Made by a program: the position numbers and the translations under genes. From Protonemura montana (Eukaryota > Arthropoda > Insecta > Plecoptera > Nemouridae), in NCBI GenBank assembly GCA_947568835.1, contig OX387603.1:14036651-14100650 (forward strand): a stretch of 64,000 nucleotides of DNA, in the 5' to 3' direction. Under the pieces are notes generated by a model. It was not told where the DNA came from and ran no database searches. It saw only the letters and a list, made by a program, of their open reading frames with translations. Shown here piece after piece: positions 15,974 to 32,082 of this stretch. Position 1 is the first letter of the stretch, and each line of letters begins with the position of its first letter.

Positions 15974-16160
15974 TTTAACGGGAAGGAGAGTAGACAGAAC
16001 AGCTGTGTGAGGGGTGTGTTCTCAACATTGAAGCCTTCACCGAGCCAATACGCTCCAACCTGCTCCGATCGCTCCGAACTTCTGTCAAACTAAAGCGCAT
16101 ATTTTTGTCTGTCAGCTCAGTAGCTGTCAATTTATCAATTCTTTTATAAACAGAATTTTA
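15974..16160. promoter_or_regulatory. Compact bidirectional promoter of OSCP and CDK8
   Basis: 187 bases separate the two divergent start codons, so both core promoters and 5' UTRs share this stretch. It carries a CCAAT box (16045-16049) followed by three closely spaced GCTCC elements within about 16050-16080. No TATA box is placed suitably for either gene. Promoter activity is inferred from the layout. Confidence 0.6.
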
Positions 16161-21212
<5,052 letters not shown>

Positions 21213-21726
21213 ATTGCTTAGTTTCTTTGTAATGCCTACTGAGAACTTTTCTTACAAAGTGCCGTCTTGCTTCTATTTAGTCATATTTTTTTATTTTTTA
21301 ACCACTTTTCCAGAAAAATGTTTACATGAAAATATTTAAACTTCAGTTTTGGTTTTAAGATTATACATATTTGGCAATACAGTGGTGAATTCAGGTATTG
21401 TCGTTGCATTATGATTTTCAAAAATATTTTTGCAGTGCTGTTTGCAGGTATTCTCATTAAACCTGTGTGGTGAAAGAAAATCGTAATTTATTCTTAATTT
21501 TGCTTTTTCATTTCTATTTCACCTTATACAAATAGAAATAAACAGAAAAATACACATAAAAGTATCTTTATTTATTTAAAACAAACAGATCTTTTGAGTT
21601 TCCCTCGCCGGCAGCCGCCATTATCGGCCATCACGATTTAACGGGTGGGAGCAGTTTCATTGCGAAAATTTTACGTGCGTATTACCAGCCCTTATTGCGA
21701 TTCTTAAGTGAAATCCACGTAATTAA
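21213..21726. other. CDK8 3' UTR and mRpL12 upstream region
   Basis: 514 bases. The first two thirds is AT-rich CDK8 3' UTR with AATAAA at 21537-21542. A more GC-rich stretch near 21600-21680 probably contains the L12 promoter and 5' UTR. No other gene is seen. Confidence 0.6.
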
Positions 21727-23712
21727 ATGATGCATAGTGTTCCAAAAACTATCTTTCGTAGCTTTAAGCAGTGGGGACCAGTCATAAGTCGGTGAGTAAA
21801 GACGACGCAAAATTATTTTGAGGTTATATCTGCTCGCAGACCTTCAATCACAGGACTAACCTAGTCCTTTTTCTATGCTTCAATTTAGAATATTCTCTGA
21901 CTTTAGATCGATGATTTGAGTAATTTGAGCTTTGTCAATCTCTTATACTTTGGCTGCCAGTAAAATTCAGTATTACAGTTGATGTGTTGTTTTCAGATGC
22001 ATTTCAGAAGCAGCTACAACTTCCAGCACATCGCCGGCACTCACCATTCCAGTTCCAGAAGGTTCGAAGACTGTTTCGCCAAAGATTGAAAAGTTGGTCA
22101 CTGATTTGTCGCAATTAAATCTCCTTGAAGTCTCGGAGTTGAGTGATGCTTTGAAGCGCCGCTTAAATCTTCCTGATGCTCCTGCAATGGCATTTGGCTC
22201 ATTTGCTCCTCAAGCAGGCAGCAGTAAATCGGAGGTAGGTAATAGCAGAATAGTAATAGCATAATAGGGGCTATTGGATGATTGATGTGGCCAATGTTCA
22301 ATTGCATTGCCAAATATTATTTCCATATTGTCTAATGATTTATTGGTAAGTGCATTAATTGCAATAACTGTTGTAGGAAGATGAAGAGGAAGCAGCCCCA
22401 AAGAAAGTTCAAACAAACTTCACCGTGAAACTAATGAAGTTCGATGACAAACAAAAAGTTGCACTAATCAAGGAAGTGAAAAGTCTTCTGGAAGGAATGA
22501 ATCTAGTCCAGGTACTATTGTCTCCCCACATTACAATTATGTTATTGATTTTTATTACATTTCTTTTACCTGAAGTAATGGTAAAAATGGTATTGTAGTG
22601 TGGTACTGAAGTAATGTATTGACCTAACCTAACCTAAATTTGAGTGATGGCGTTTTCATCTGGCTTGCAGCCGTGTGTGTTTGAAACTAGCTCGATGATA
22701 TTATGCTTTTCACTAGGGAGCCAGCCAATTAAGTTAAGATGTCAACTGTATTTATCGATGGCACTTCCAAGTTAAAATCCACTGAAGTGAAAAGATAACA
22801 CGTAGCAAGAGTGCTTTATCCTTTAAAAATTCAACGAACAGAGACTTCAAAAATGTAAAAACCCTCCAAATAAAAATTTCCACAAGGAACAGGTCAGGGG
22901 GGGGGGAGGGTCACTCTCTCAGATACTACCAATATGAACAAATGTTGTATTAGAAAAGTTTCTAAATCTCGAATCTACCAAAAGAGCCTATATTAAAATC
23001 AGTCAAATTTTCAACCAGTCAATAAAACAAATTACTTGGAACACAGGCTTTTTGGAAGATTGGGACTTTAAAGGCTGACCAAAAGAAGATAGGAGACATA
23101 CACTATTTTTTACCTGCTTTCAATGTTTGTACTTTTTTTAGCAACTTTTTTAGTTTTGGTAGTATTTAAAAGATTTCCCCTAACGCCCCCCCCCCCCCCC
23201 CCCCCCCCTTCACCCTTTTTTCTACCTATGGGAATTTATAATTTTTAAAGATTAAAAATGTTTGAAGTCATGGTCAGTTTTATTTTTGATGCAGCAACTC
23301 GTTTGGCAATCTTTACACTGTCTTTTCACTCTGCTTTCATGATCCGCGTGATCTTGTGCTCAATGCATTCAATTGTTTTTATTGAACCGCCAATAATTTT
23401 GGAGATTGGAAGAGAGAGCAAAGACACAGCCAATTAAAAACACATTAATTCAAATCTAATTCAAATGGGTTGACTATAGAAATAAATGGAATTAAATTAA
23501 ACCAGGAGATGAAAATGTGTGTTTTCATGGTTTCCAAAATCCACTGATGAAAAAAGTTTAAAAAATGTAATGCCATGTTTTTTTTTCTATTGCAGGCTAA
23601 GAAGTTTGTGGAAAGTGCTCCGACAGTAGTAAAAGCAGATATTGGTAAAGATGAAGCAGAGAAGTTGAAGGAAGCTCTATCTAAAGTCGGTGCTGTTATT
23701 GAGATTGCATAA
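21727..23712 (+). CDS. mRpL12: Mitochondrial ribosomal protein bL12m
   Basis: Four exons: 21727-21791, 21997-22234, 22377-22511 and 23596-23712, giving 184 residues (human MRPL12 198). bL12m forms the stalk of the mitochondrial large ribosomal subunit that recruits translation factors, and also binds mitochondrial RNA polymerase. The basic, serine-rich N terminus is a targeting sequence. LVTDLSQLNLLEVSELSDALK is the dimerising N-terminal domain, and an acidic/alanine linker follows. The C-terminal globular domain is complete, from FTVKLMKFDDKQKVALIKEV to VGAVIEIA, with the conserved LGLKEAK-type helix as NLVQAKKFVE. There are two adjacent ATGs, and the first is used here. ATTAAA at 23789-23794 probably serves as the poly(A) signal. 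Confidence 0.96.
22623..22637 (-). repeat. Short telomere-like CCTAA triplet
   Basis: Three perfect CCTAA units (TTAGG on the other strand) in mRpL12 intron 3. TTAGG is the common arthropod telomere unit, but three copies can arise by chance, and a related TAGGTTAGGTT string occurs inside the dispersed repeat. Confidence 0.4.
22825..23290. repeat. Foldback element with G-run and C-run arms in mRpL12 intron 3
   Basis: The left arm (about 22825-22960) and the reverse complement of the right arm (about 23140-23290) share, in order, an AAAAAT block, GACTTCAAA, AAATT.CC.ATAGG-like, a G homopolymer, and ATACTACCAA. The left arm has ten G (22897-22906) and the right arm 23 C (23186-23208). The arms are imperfect and separated by about 180 bases with no coding frame. 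This fits an old foldback or MITE-like insertion, with approximate edges. Confidence 0.55.
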
Positions 23713-24090
23713 ATGTCTGTAAATACCAAGATAGTTTTATTGAAATGGCTCATAGCATTTTTGTAAAAACACAATTCTGTTATGTGCAATTAAATTGTAG
23801 ATCTTATTTAACCTTTCTGCTAAGCATTTATTTTATTTAATCGATTATGAAAAATATTTCGAATGAGTTGTCACACAATGGCAAATTTTCGACAATTTTA
23901 ACACACTCTACCATCCCTTTCCATGCAAGACTCCCAACAATGTACCCAAATCTTATAAATATATTTTTGAAATCTATCAATCATTTATGTATACTGTTCC
24001 TGGGCAACATACTGCTTTTTTTTTTTGGAAATGAGCTGAAATAAATTTTAAAGTATGTTACGGTGATTGCACTTGTAACCAATCGTCGGC
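23713..24090. other. mRpL12 3' UTR and upstream region of the DUF4485-like gene
   Basis: 378 AT-rich bases with ATTAAA at 23789-23794. It includes the downstream promoter by position, but I see no specific element. Confidence 0.55.
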
Positions 24091-26613
24091 ATGGCTGGTT
24101 CCAAGATTGACGATGAGTTCACTAACTTACTTCAACAAATATTCTCACACGTTTCAAATATAGATGATTCAGGTACAAAGCACAAATTTTCCATAGGGAA
24201 AGGTAATCTTGGAGCATTTTGGAACGAAACTTTCCATAATGTCTCAAGTTAATGGCATGAAATATTTCCTTCGTTTTATTTAACGGGTCACATTAGTTTA
24301 AAAAAGGCTGAGAGCTTTGTTATTAATGTTATGCTATTTCATGGACCAAAAGTCAGTGGCGTGGCCATTTATCCTTTTATCTTTTCTCTATCAGTCAATC
24401 AATTGATCTCAGATGAGGCATAAAATCTCAGCAAGCCGACACGATATTTCATTGTTCATGATTGTACTTTTTCAGAACAAGTCCTCTTCAATTTATGGAC
24501 AGAGAAATTGCTTGCGGAAGGTGATTCTGTAGCAAGCTGCAAGATTCGAAACAAATACGCCAATTTCCTGCTCTATGTCTTGGAGAATGACAACCTAGTA
24601 CTCCCTTTCAGCAGGCCACCTCCTCAGGGACCACTCCCTGAATTATCAGACCTTCTTCAGCAGGTGATGCCACTATGTCACTGCTAAATTTCACCATTGT
24701 ATGGCGAGAAGCCTGTGCAACTATCTAAGTACAGTTAAATGTGCCAAATGGTGCTTTTAGTCAACTTTTTAGTGCTTGATAGTCATAGAGGCAGAAATGG
24801 TTTGCAGCCTCTGTCTTGCAGCGAATGGTGTTGACAAAATCTTGCAAGAAATTCGCTGGCCAAGAAAAATACTTTCATTCTGTTTTGCAAATACATTCTG
24901 TGAATATCTATTTAATTTTGTAATTCATTATTTAATGTAAAAAAAGCTACAGTTATACATGACACTGATTCTTCATATTATCTTTTATCATCTTTTTCTC
25001 TAAACCTAAAATCTTAAATTTATGTTCTTCAAATATGTGCCTCTTCAGTTAATTCTCTTCTTTACCATTATTACCATGCTCATTTCAATATTTTTTACCA
25101 CATCTTAGCACTAGTGCAACTTTACCACGGTACACTTTGGAGTTAAGATGTGAAAAACTAGCCATGGTCAACTGTTGTGCTTAATTGTAGTGAAACTTCC
25201 CTTTAATAAAGTAGCATATGAAACTAAATGTGTTTATATGTGTTTTCGGGTTCCCGTTCCAGCATGAAACAAATGGGGAAGGTTCTGGAGCAGCAAACTG
25301 CACAGAGTCCACCCATTCTATACTGATTGAAAATCTTCGAGTCTCTGCTCCGCCTGACGACGAGGTGGTGGGTGCAAAGGTAGAAGACGATGACGAAGAA
25401 CTGTGTAGGGAGGTTGAGGCCCTAGGCTTGGCCATAGACGTTTTTGAGTTTGTTATGTCAATCAGTCAATTCACGAAAGGTAAGCAACATTTTATTTTCC
25501 GATTCCATGTTTTCAATCATCTTTTGTGCATGTGTAGAAAATCTCCTAAAACTTTTATTTTTTAGATAAAGGTGAGAAACTTCGAATGGTGCTCGATGAG
25601 GAGCTTGGACATTTTAATGTTTACATCAGTGAAACTTTTGATATCAAGAATAAGGACTACGGAGATTTGATGGCTCGTCAACAATGTCAAATGAAGGAGC
25701 AATACGCTAATTGGACTCAACGAGTGTTGCACCATACAAAAAAGAATAATCAGTGGCTGCTGGAGAATATTCCTGACTTTGATTGGTATCAGTACCGAAA
25801 GGATTCAAAGTACTTGGATACATTGTTCAAAGGGACATTCATGGGGGTAAGGACAATTATTAAAACAGCTTAAAACTTAGTTTGAATTCTAACAAAAAAA
25901 AGGTTAATATTTTAATCGTTTAATTGTTATTATTTCTTCTCTATTAACATTTTTAGGAGCCAGTAATAGAAATAAGCACACAAGAAGGTGATGACATGAA
26001 TAAGTGGCGGAATCAAAACTTCCACAAACTTATTTGGATGAGAGACCGGATCGAAAAGCAAGTATTTTGAATATAATTTATTTGATCAAATTTAGCGTTT
26101 TGTTTTTCCCATTAGTATTAGTATTTAATAATAATTCTTATTATAACAAAAATATCTGCTTTACAGGGTCCAAGAGACTAACGACGCTCTACGATTGGAG
26201 TTGGAAGATTTACAAAGGCAATACCACAATAAGCAAACTTTGATAACGATGAACGAACAAATGAAGCTGGAGAAGAACTCTCATTTGCGCAAGCAATTAA
26301 ATGACCTGCGTCAACAGTGAGTTGTAAAACCAATTATTTACATCAGTTTTTTTTTCTGATAATCAACATTATTGACATTTTGAGTTGGATGGAACCAAAA
26401 TATCTCTGTTAAATTGCTCTTAATTTAAAGTTTTTGTCTATATTTTTCTGAAATTGAAAGGTTAATTGAAGATAAGATAACTTGGATAGCCAATACTGTT
26501 TACAAATGTTATTTAATAAAGATTTTTTTCTCCACAGAGAAAACTTGCTGGACCAGGGAATCAACAAATTGTTTGCAAAGCTCGAAGCTAATGAATATAT
26601 TGGAGATGATTGA
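24091..26613 (+). CDS. Uncharacterised coiled-coil protein with DUF4485-like N terminus
   Basis: Seven exons: 24091-24172, 24476-24663, 25263-25479, 25566-25846, 25957-26057, 26167-26316 and 26538-26613, giving 364 residues. The N-terminal 90 residues (IDDEFTNLLQQ, an FNLWTEKLL helix, IRNKYANFLLYVLEN, PFSRPPPQGPLPEL) resemble the DUF4485 domain found at the N terminus of the centrosomal protein CEP112. This is from memory of the motif. An acidic linker follows, then a helical, tryptophan-containing middle (about 140-230), and a charged coiled coil (about 265-355, QETNDALRLELEDLQRQ onward). Intron 5 must use a GC donor (AA|GCAAGT) to keep frame; all others are GT-AG. A poly(A) signal lies at 26645-26650. 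It is too short to be CEP112, and I assign no function. Confidence 0.85.
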
Positions 26614-27065
26614 TACTGATGATCAGGAAGTGAACATGGTTAACAATAAATAATAAGTATAATATTCAGAACCCGGCTGCAATATTGGTGTACACAGTAC
26701 ATTGTCCTAGAATAATTCCGTCGAGTGTTAGTGACATATTTCAAATTGAGGGCGATTTCGCGCGTTTTGGTTTGGCTATTTTGGGGTCATCAATCGTGAC
26801 CTTCGTTAGACCGAAAATCAAAGTAGGCGTTAAAGTCAAGCCGACCGGGGGAGTGTTGGGCTGGGCGACTTGTTTTTGCAGCTAAAATGATTTATTTAAG
26901 GATCTTTTATAGTGCTAATGTAGATTTAATCGCTGTATATTTGGTAAAATACTAGCAAATGTCGTTTATAGGTCAGGAGATAACTCATCCATGAATTAAT
27001 GGATGAGTTAGGTATCAAGAGAGGTTAGACGTCAATCTTTCAAATCCTTCTAAATTATTAATAAA
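26614..27065. other. Spacer upstream of the doublecortin-like kinase gene
   Basis: 452 bases with the preceding gene's AATAAA (26645-26650). A palindromic AACTCATCCATGAATTAATGGATGAGTT-like hairpin spans about 26983-27010, directly before the DCLK 5' UTR. No coding exon is supported. Confidence 0.55.
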
Positions 27066-30000
27066 ATGTCTGCAATATTGAGCGATGGAAGGCTTAGTCG
27101 CAGTGCTTCACCAGCATCAAATTATTCATTTGAAGACCATCTAAATGATCACAATGTGGGCCTTGGACTACCACCAAAAAATTTCCGAACATCACCCATC
27201 CGTAAAGCAAAGAGAATACGATTCTATCGTAATGGTGATCGTTTTTATAAAGGCCTGGTAATGGCAGTAACACCAGAGAGATATCGGTCATTTGACAGCC
27301 TGGTAGTAGAACTGACTAGAGCTTTGGTGGATAACGTCAATCTCCCGAGTGGTGTGCGATTACTCTTTACAATGGAAGGACGGAAAATTGGCAGTCTAGA
27401 CGATCTTGAAGATGGAAAGTGCTATGTTTGTTCGGGACTTGGAGAGTCATTTAAGAGAATCGACTATGGTGCAAACCCATCTCACATAAAATTAAAACAC
27501 CGACGTTCCGTCTCGGCAATGTCGCCTGTCAGTCCACGAGCAGCATCTTCTCGACTCCATGTCGTGGATTCAATTCGGCCACGATTGATAACAATCGTTA
27601 GAAATGGAACCCGTCCAAGAAAAATTGTGAGACTGTTGCTTAACAAGAGGAATTCCCCGTCATTTGACCATGCACTTTCAGCAATCACGGAAGCTATCAA
27701 GCTGGATACTGGAGCAGTTAGAAAAGTGTTTAATCAGTGTGGAAGTCAGGTATGTCCATTGTTGTTAATACAATTTGAATGAAAAGAAGCACTACATTTT
27801 AACCATTTCCTGAGATTGATTTTCTTAAAAAAATGTTTAGATCACCAGTTTGGATGACTTCTTTGGATCAAATTACATATTTTTTGCTTATGGACCCGAA
27901 CGGTACTTTAAAGAAGATTTTGATCTTGATTCTGAAGGTAAGAATCTCTTAGCTGGTTATGGTCATTTCTGTTATTTGTGCTTGTCAGAAATCTAATAAC
28001 AAGAAAATCTTTCAGAGTGTAAAGCAATTGAAGCACAGAGCAAAGGACCTCTTACATTTAGACACTTTCCATGGAATAATACCAAGTCAATGCAAGGCTC
28101 TTTAGAAACTCGTAAGTAATCTCAAATAATATACAATATTAGCACCAGTGATAGAATAAACATTACTTACTAAACGTATCCCTTCACTCTAGATCTTCGT
28201 ATCATGCCAAAGATGCCGATTAAGACAGGATCGAATCTAATCGAGACGTGTGCATCGGCTATTCCACCTCAAATTAGCATCAAGTACGAGATTGGACCAG
28301 TAATCGGAGATGGAAATTTTGCTGTTGTCAGGCAATGTGTTAATAGGTGAGTGCACAGGTTTATTTCTTTACCCAATGAAATTTATTTGCAGCTTAATAT
28401 GCAGCAGGGTATCGACCATGTAACTTTTTCATGTTATCTTGTTAAATAAAATGCACAAAAAAATATAAATAACATTAAAAAAAAAGTTATAGGATTCCTA
28501 CCTAGAAGTCATTAATGAATCTGAAATCAAACGAAATAATGATTTTGTTTTTTAGAGCCACTGGGGTAGCGTATGCTCTGAAGATAATCGATAAGTGGAA
28601 ATGTCGTGGAAAAGAGCACATGATTGACTCCGAGGTGGCGATACTTAGGCGCGTTCGACATCCAAACATAATTCGATTGTTTCACGAGCAAGACTCGACC
28701 ACTGAGCTCTACCTGGTGATGGAACTTGTCGAGGTTAACTATGCTTTTAAGAATCCTCAAAAAGTTCAGTGAGATTATTCTCAGTTATTATAAAAATGCT
28801 ATTTTCTAATTTTAGGGAGGTGATTTGTTTGATGCCATCAGTGAAGCGAGCAAGTTTACCGAACAGGAAGCAAGCATCATGATTCGTAATGTTGCCTCAG
28901 CCTTATTCTACCTTCACAGTCGAATGATTGTTCATCGGGATATCAAGCCTGAGAATCTCTTGGTATGTTATTACGAGTACTGACTGAAATAAAATGATCA
29001 TCGTAAGAAAGTTGTATCTTAGCCAATCAAAATCATGAAAACATCTTCATCTTGCTACAGGTTTGCGTGGACGAGTTCGGCACAAAAACGTTGAAGCTTG
29101 GAGACTTTGGCTTGGCTCAAAAAGTAACCGAGCCACTTTTCACTGTTTGTGGGACTCCTACTTATGTATCACCAGAAATATTAGCAGAAACTGGCTACGG
29201 ACTAAAGGTAAATCTAACTCTGCTTAATGTAACCGATAAATATTTGTTCATAAATTTTAATAAGTATTAATCGTACTTGAATCCTGCAGATTGACGTGTG
29301 GGCGGCAGGAGTAATCCTCTACATCCTCTTGTGCGGATTCCCACCGTTCGTAACGACGAATAACGACCAGGACGAGCTGTTCGATCAGATCCTGACTGGG
29401 CGTTATGAGTTCACGGCGCCATATTGGGACGGAATCTCAGATGCAGCTAAAGATCTCATCGCTCACCTGCTGCAGATTCAGCCTGAGTTTCGGTTTTCTG
29501 CCGAAGACATGCTCGACCATCATTGGCTAGCGGTCAGTTAAATTGCTAATTAACGTTGAGCAGAGTCACACGTAATCTCTTCTCACATTTTCTCTTCTGT
29601 TTTCTTAAAACTGAGTTGGATTTTCTGGAAAGTTTTCTTTTTTGTATTTATTGATCAATTGAACTTGCATTTTTTTAGTTTGTATTATTTTTGTAAAAAA
29701 CTTATTTAATTGATTTCTTTTATGATTCTATTTATTTGTAGATCTGTTTTAGAAACAGATGACCTCAGGGTATGTTCTATTTAATCCCAATTTATCTTCT
29801 ATTTCTTTGTTTCATATCTGAACAATGCTTGAATAAATTCTTTGAACTTCTACTAATCATCTTATTTCTACATTTTTCTTAAATCTATTTGCACACTTTG
29901 TTGCATGTTACCTTTCTAATTGTTATCTTTATGTGTTGCAGTCTATGTTACCTGCTAATTAGGAAACCTGTCCTAGCTATGAGTCCACAGATTATCTATT

Positions 30001-30641
30001 CTATTTCTAACATTCTTAAATTGAACTTCAGTTAAAAAAAAAAAAAAAATGTTATTTGGTAATTTGGTAAATTTGGTAAAAAAAAATTGGTAACTAAGAG
30101 TTCTGATACTTCCTTTCCTAGTTCCTTCACAGTTTCTTCTTTCCTTTACGGGTCTGGTTCCTCCTGTTCCGAGACTTTCAAATAACAGCTCTAAAATTCA
30201 AGTTTCAGTTTTCAAAAATTGTGAATTTAGTTTCCAGTTCTGGTTTAATTCTTGTCAATTTGAAATTCTCATCTATGGTGGAAAATATTCCTATCAGCAC
30301 CTGTTTTCAAATTCAGCAAAACTTCTGATCATTGCTCTGATTCCCATAGCGGATCTGAAACAAAAACAATTAAGGTTTCGGTTTATAGAAAATTTTAGTT
30401 CTTTCAGGTTTCGATTCCAGTTCCTGATTTATATAACCTTAATTATTTCAATTCCATTGTCGTGCGTCAACATTTCACTGTAGTTAGCATCTGCAAATTT
30501 GTCTCTTAACTCACTAGCTTTACTCTCTTCAAGGCATCCGGAGGTGTAGAACAGTTGCGAGTGTTTCGGCAGTTCTCTTCAAAAGACACCACTCTCAGCT
30601 CACCGAACCTTCCTGCGCTGTGTGACGCCATCAGCGGATGA
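27066..30641 (+). CDS. DCLK: Doublecortin-like kinase
   Basis: Nine exons: 27066-27749, 27841-27937, 28016-28111, 28193-28346, 28556-28733, 28816-28962, 29061-29207, 29290-29532 and 30534-30641, giving 617 residues. DCLK proteins bind and stabilise microtubules through two doublecortin domains and carry a CaMK-type kinase. DCX1 spans about residues 49-138 ([12 protein letters not shown]), DCX2 about 170-255 ([11 protein letters not shown]), and the kinase about 325-582 (GDGNFAVVR loop, AYALKIIDK lysine, [24 protein letters not shown]). The linker between DCX2 and kinase is shorter than in human DCLK1. Most of both DCX domains sits in one unusually long first exon. The last exon ([11 protein letters not shown] to stop) is joined across a 1 kb T-rich intron. 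Reading past the 29532 donor adds three residues then a stop, so a shorter isoform is possible. The ATG follows in-frame TAA codons. Confidence 0.94.
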
Positions 30642-31760
30642 ACGTCTCATCAGAGCACGAGACCTAACCAGCACTGAACGAGTAACCCCTCGCAAAACAA
30701 TAGTACACCATTTATTTTTACACCATATCATATTTTTGAAATGTTTGTACCACACCTCTGCAACACAATAACTTTTTTTGTCAATATGATTAAGTTAGCT
30801 GGATAGTATTTTAATCATTATGATACATTTTATACTTTTTAATAAAAATTCACCAGCTGTAACTATTAGCATAAGTCATTTGAGCTAAACGTATACAAGA
30901 GAAGTAGATTTTTATAATGCATCTAAGTCTTAGAGTAATAGAATATGAACACTTGCAGGCCTATCTAAATAAGTCATTCCAATTAATTAGATTACATAGC
31001 TTATGAATTGAAAATATCGAGATAAAGTAGTTCTGGAGGATAATTTTGATTTCGATACTGAAGAAAACATGCAATCGACGTGGTATTGTGTATCATTTTA
31101 TTTTGGAGATAATTTCAGTGAACATTATTTTATAGAAGGATTTGATTTACTTTAAGTATAACGAACACACACTTAATACAAATCGCTAGATTGCTCATAC
31201 ATGCTTTGGCATTACCTAATTAAAAGTGTGCGTCCCAATGCGTATGTTGATATCGTATCAATACATAGTTTGTCTTGGCAATCGATCGATAATTATTAAT
31301 TACTAATATTTATATTGGAGGTACTACCATTAAGTTTACTACTTAGACTCTAGTACATATTTGAGCTGTATGTGTCAGTCCTAGGTGATAGATGTGTGAC
31401 TTTTATTTATAGGTATCTTTAGGCAAAATATCTAAACCATAATCTTCCGGATTAATTAATCTCACGTTGACCCAACAATTTGTGTGATTAATACCTAAAC
31501 TAACTTATAACTAGCAATAGTCTGCAAAAAAGTATTATCTGAGCTCTTAGCTCTGAAATTGCTCTGCTCTGATACTTTTGTTAAGTATCAACACCTATTA
31601 TCAGAAATTTTCTCTTTTGAGCATGTCCCAATCTAATCATATGTTTTTTTTAGAAGTTAAAAATACGTTTATTTCTGTTAAGCCATTGGCAACTAGCAAA
31701 CCAAATTATATATATATTTTTTTTTAATAAAGTATTTTAGATCTCATTTTATATGCAATC
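30642..31760 (+). terminator. DCLK 3' UTR with proximal and distal poly(A) signals
   Basis: AT-rich stretch with no coding frame. AATAAA occurs at 30841-30846 (about 200 bases after the stop) and at 31726-31731 (about 1.1 kb after). Two 3' UTR lengths are therefore possible. The distal signal lies within 50 bases of a convergent signal on the minus strand. Confidence 0.55.
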
Positions 31761-31831
31761 GTTATTTCATTTATTGAACCTAACGCTTTAATGTGTCACT
31801 ATATAAGTTGTGAAGTGCCCGTGCAAAATTT

Positions 31832-32029
31832 TCACATATCAACCAACAGCATTTCAAGCACCCACTTGTCAAAAGGATTGTTTTGAACTTTGGTTTTGAA
31901 AATTGAAAATCTCTTTCTTCGGTTCCTGGACTGACTGCTAGGGCGCAGCACTCGAATGGGAGCTAGTCTAGACTTGTTCTGGCCAATGAGACGGGTTGCC
32001 CGATTAGTCAGTCGTGGTGTATCTGTCAT
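31832..32029 (-). CDS. Candidate small gene, 65-residue basic protein, minus strand
   Basis: A complete frame (MTDTPRLTNRATRL... to ...LEMLLVDM, stop at 31832-31834) in what looks like the last exon of a minus-strand transcript. Support: a convincing acceptor at 32083-32084 and a strong donor (GGAG|GTAAGC) at 32219-32220 define a 138-base intron, and a minus-strand poly(A) signal (TTTATT on the plus strand, 31770-31775) lies about 60 bases past the stop. The middle is arginine-rich, and the C terminus is hydrophobic-acidic. A short out-of-frame upstream ATG frame lies in the same exon. Another frame of this exon, read in from the splice site and ending at 32004, also looks protein-like, so the true reading frame is uncertain. 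I recognise no family. Confidence 0.35.
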   Translation of the reverse strand: MTDTPRLTNRATRLIGQNKSRLAPIRVLRPSSQSRNRRKRFSIFKTKVQNNPFDKWVLEMLLVDM

Positions 32030-32082
32030 GCTCGCCGGTCACACTTGGCCTGCCACCCCATGGACTTCTGTCATATCGGCAC

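Noticed and set aside
22623-22637. Interstitial telomere array
   Set aside because: Only three CCTAA units, which is too short to claim a telomeric insertion or chromosome fusion.
30031-30100. A-rich run in DCLK intron 8 as a retrotransposon tail
   Set aside because: No element body, target-site duplication or coding relic beside it. The whole intron is A/T-rich.
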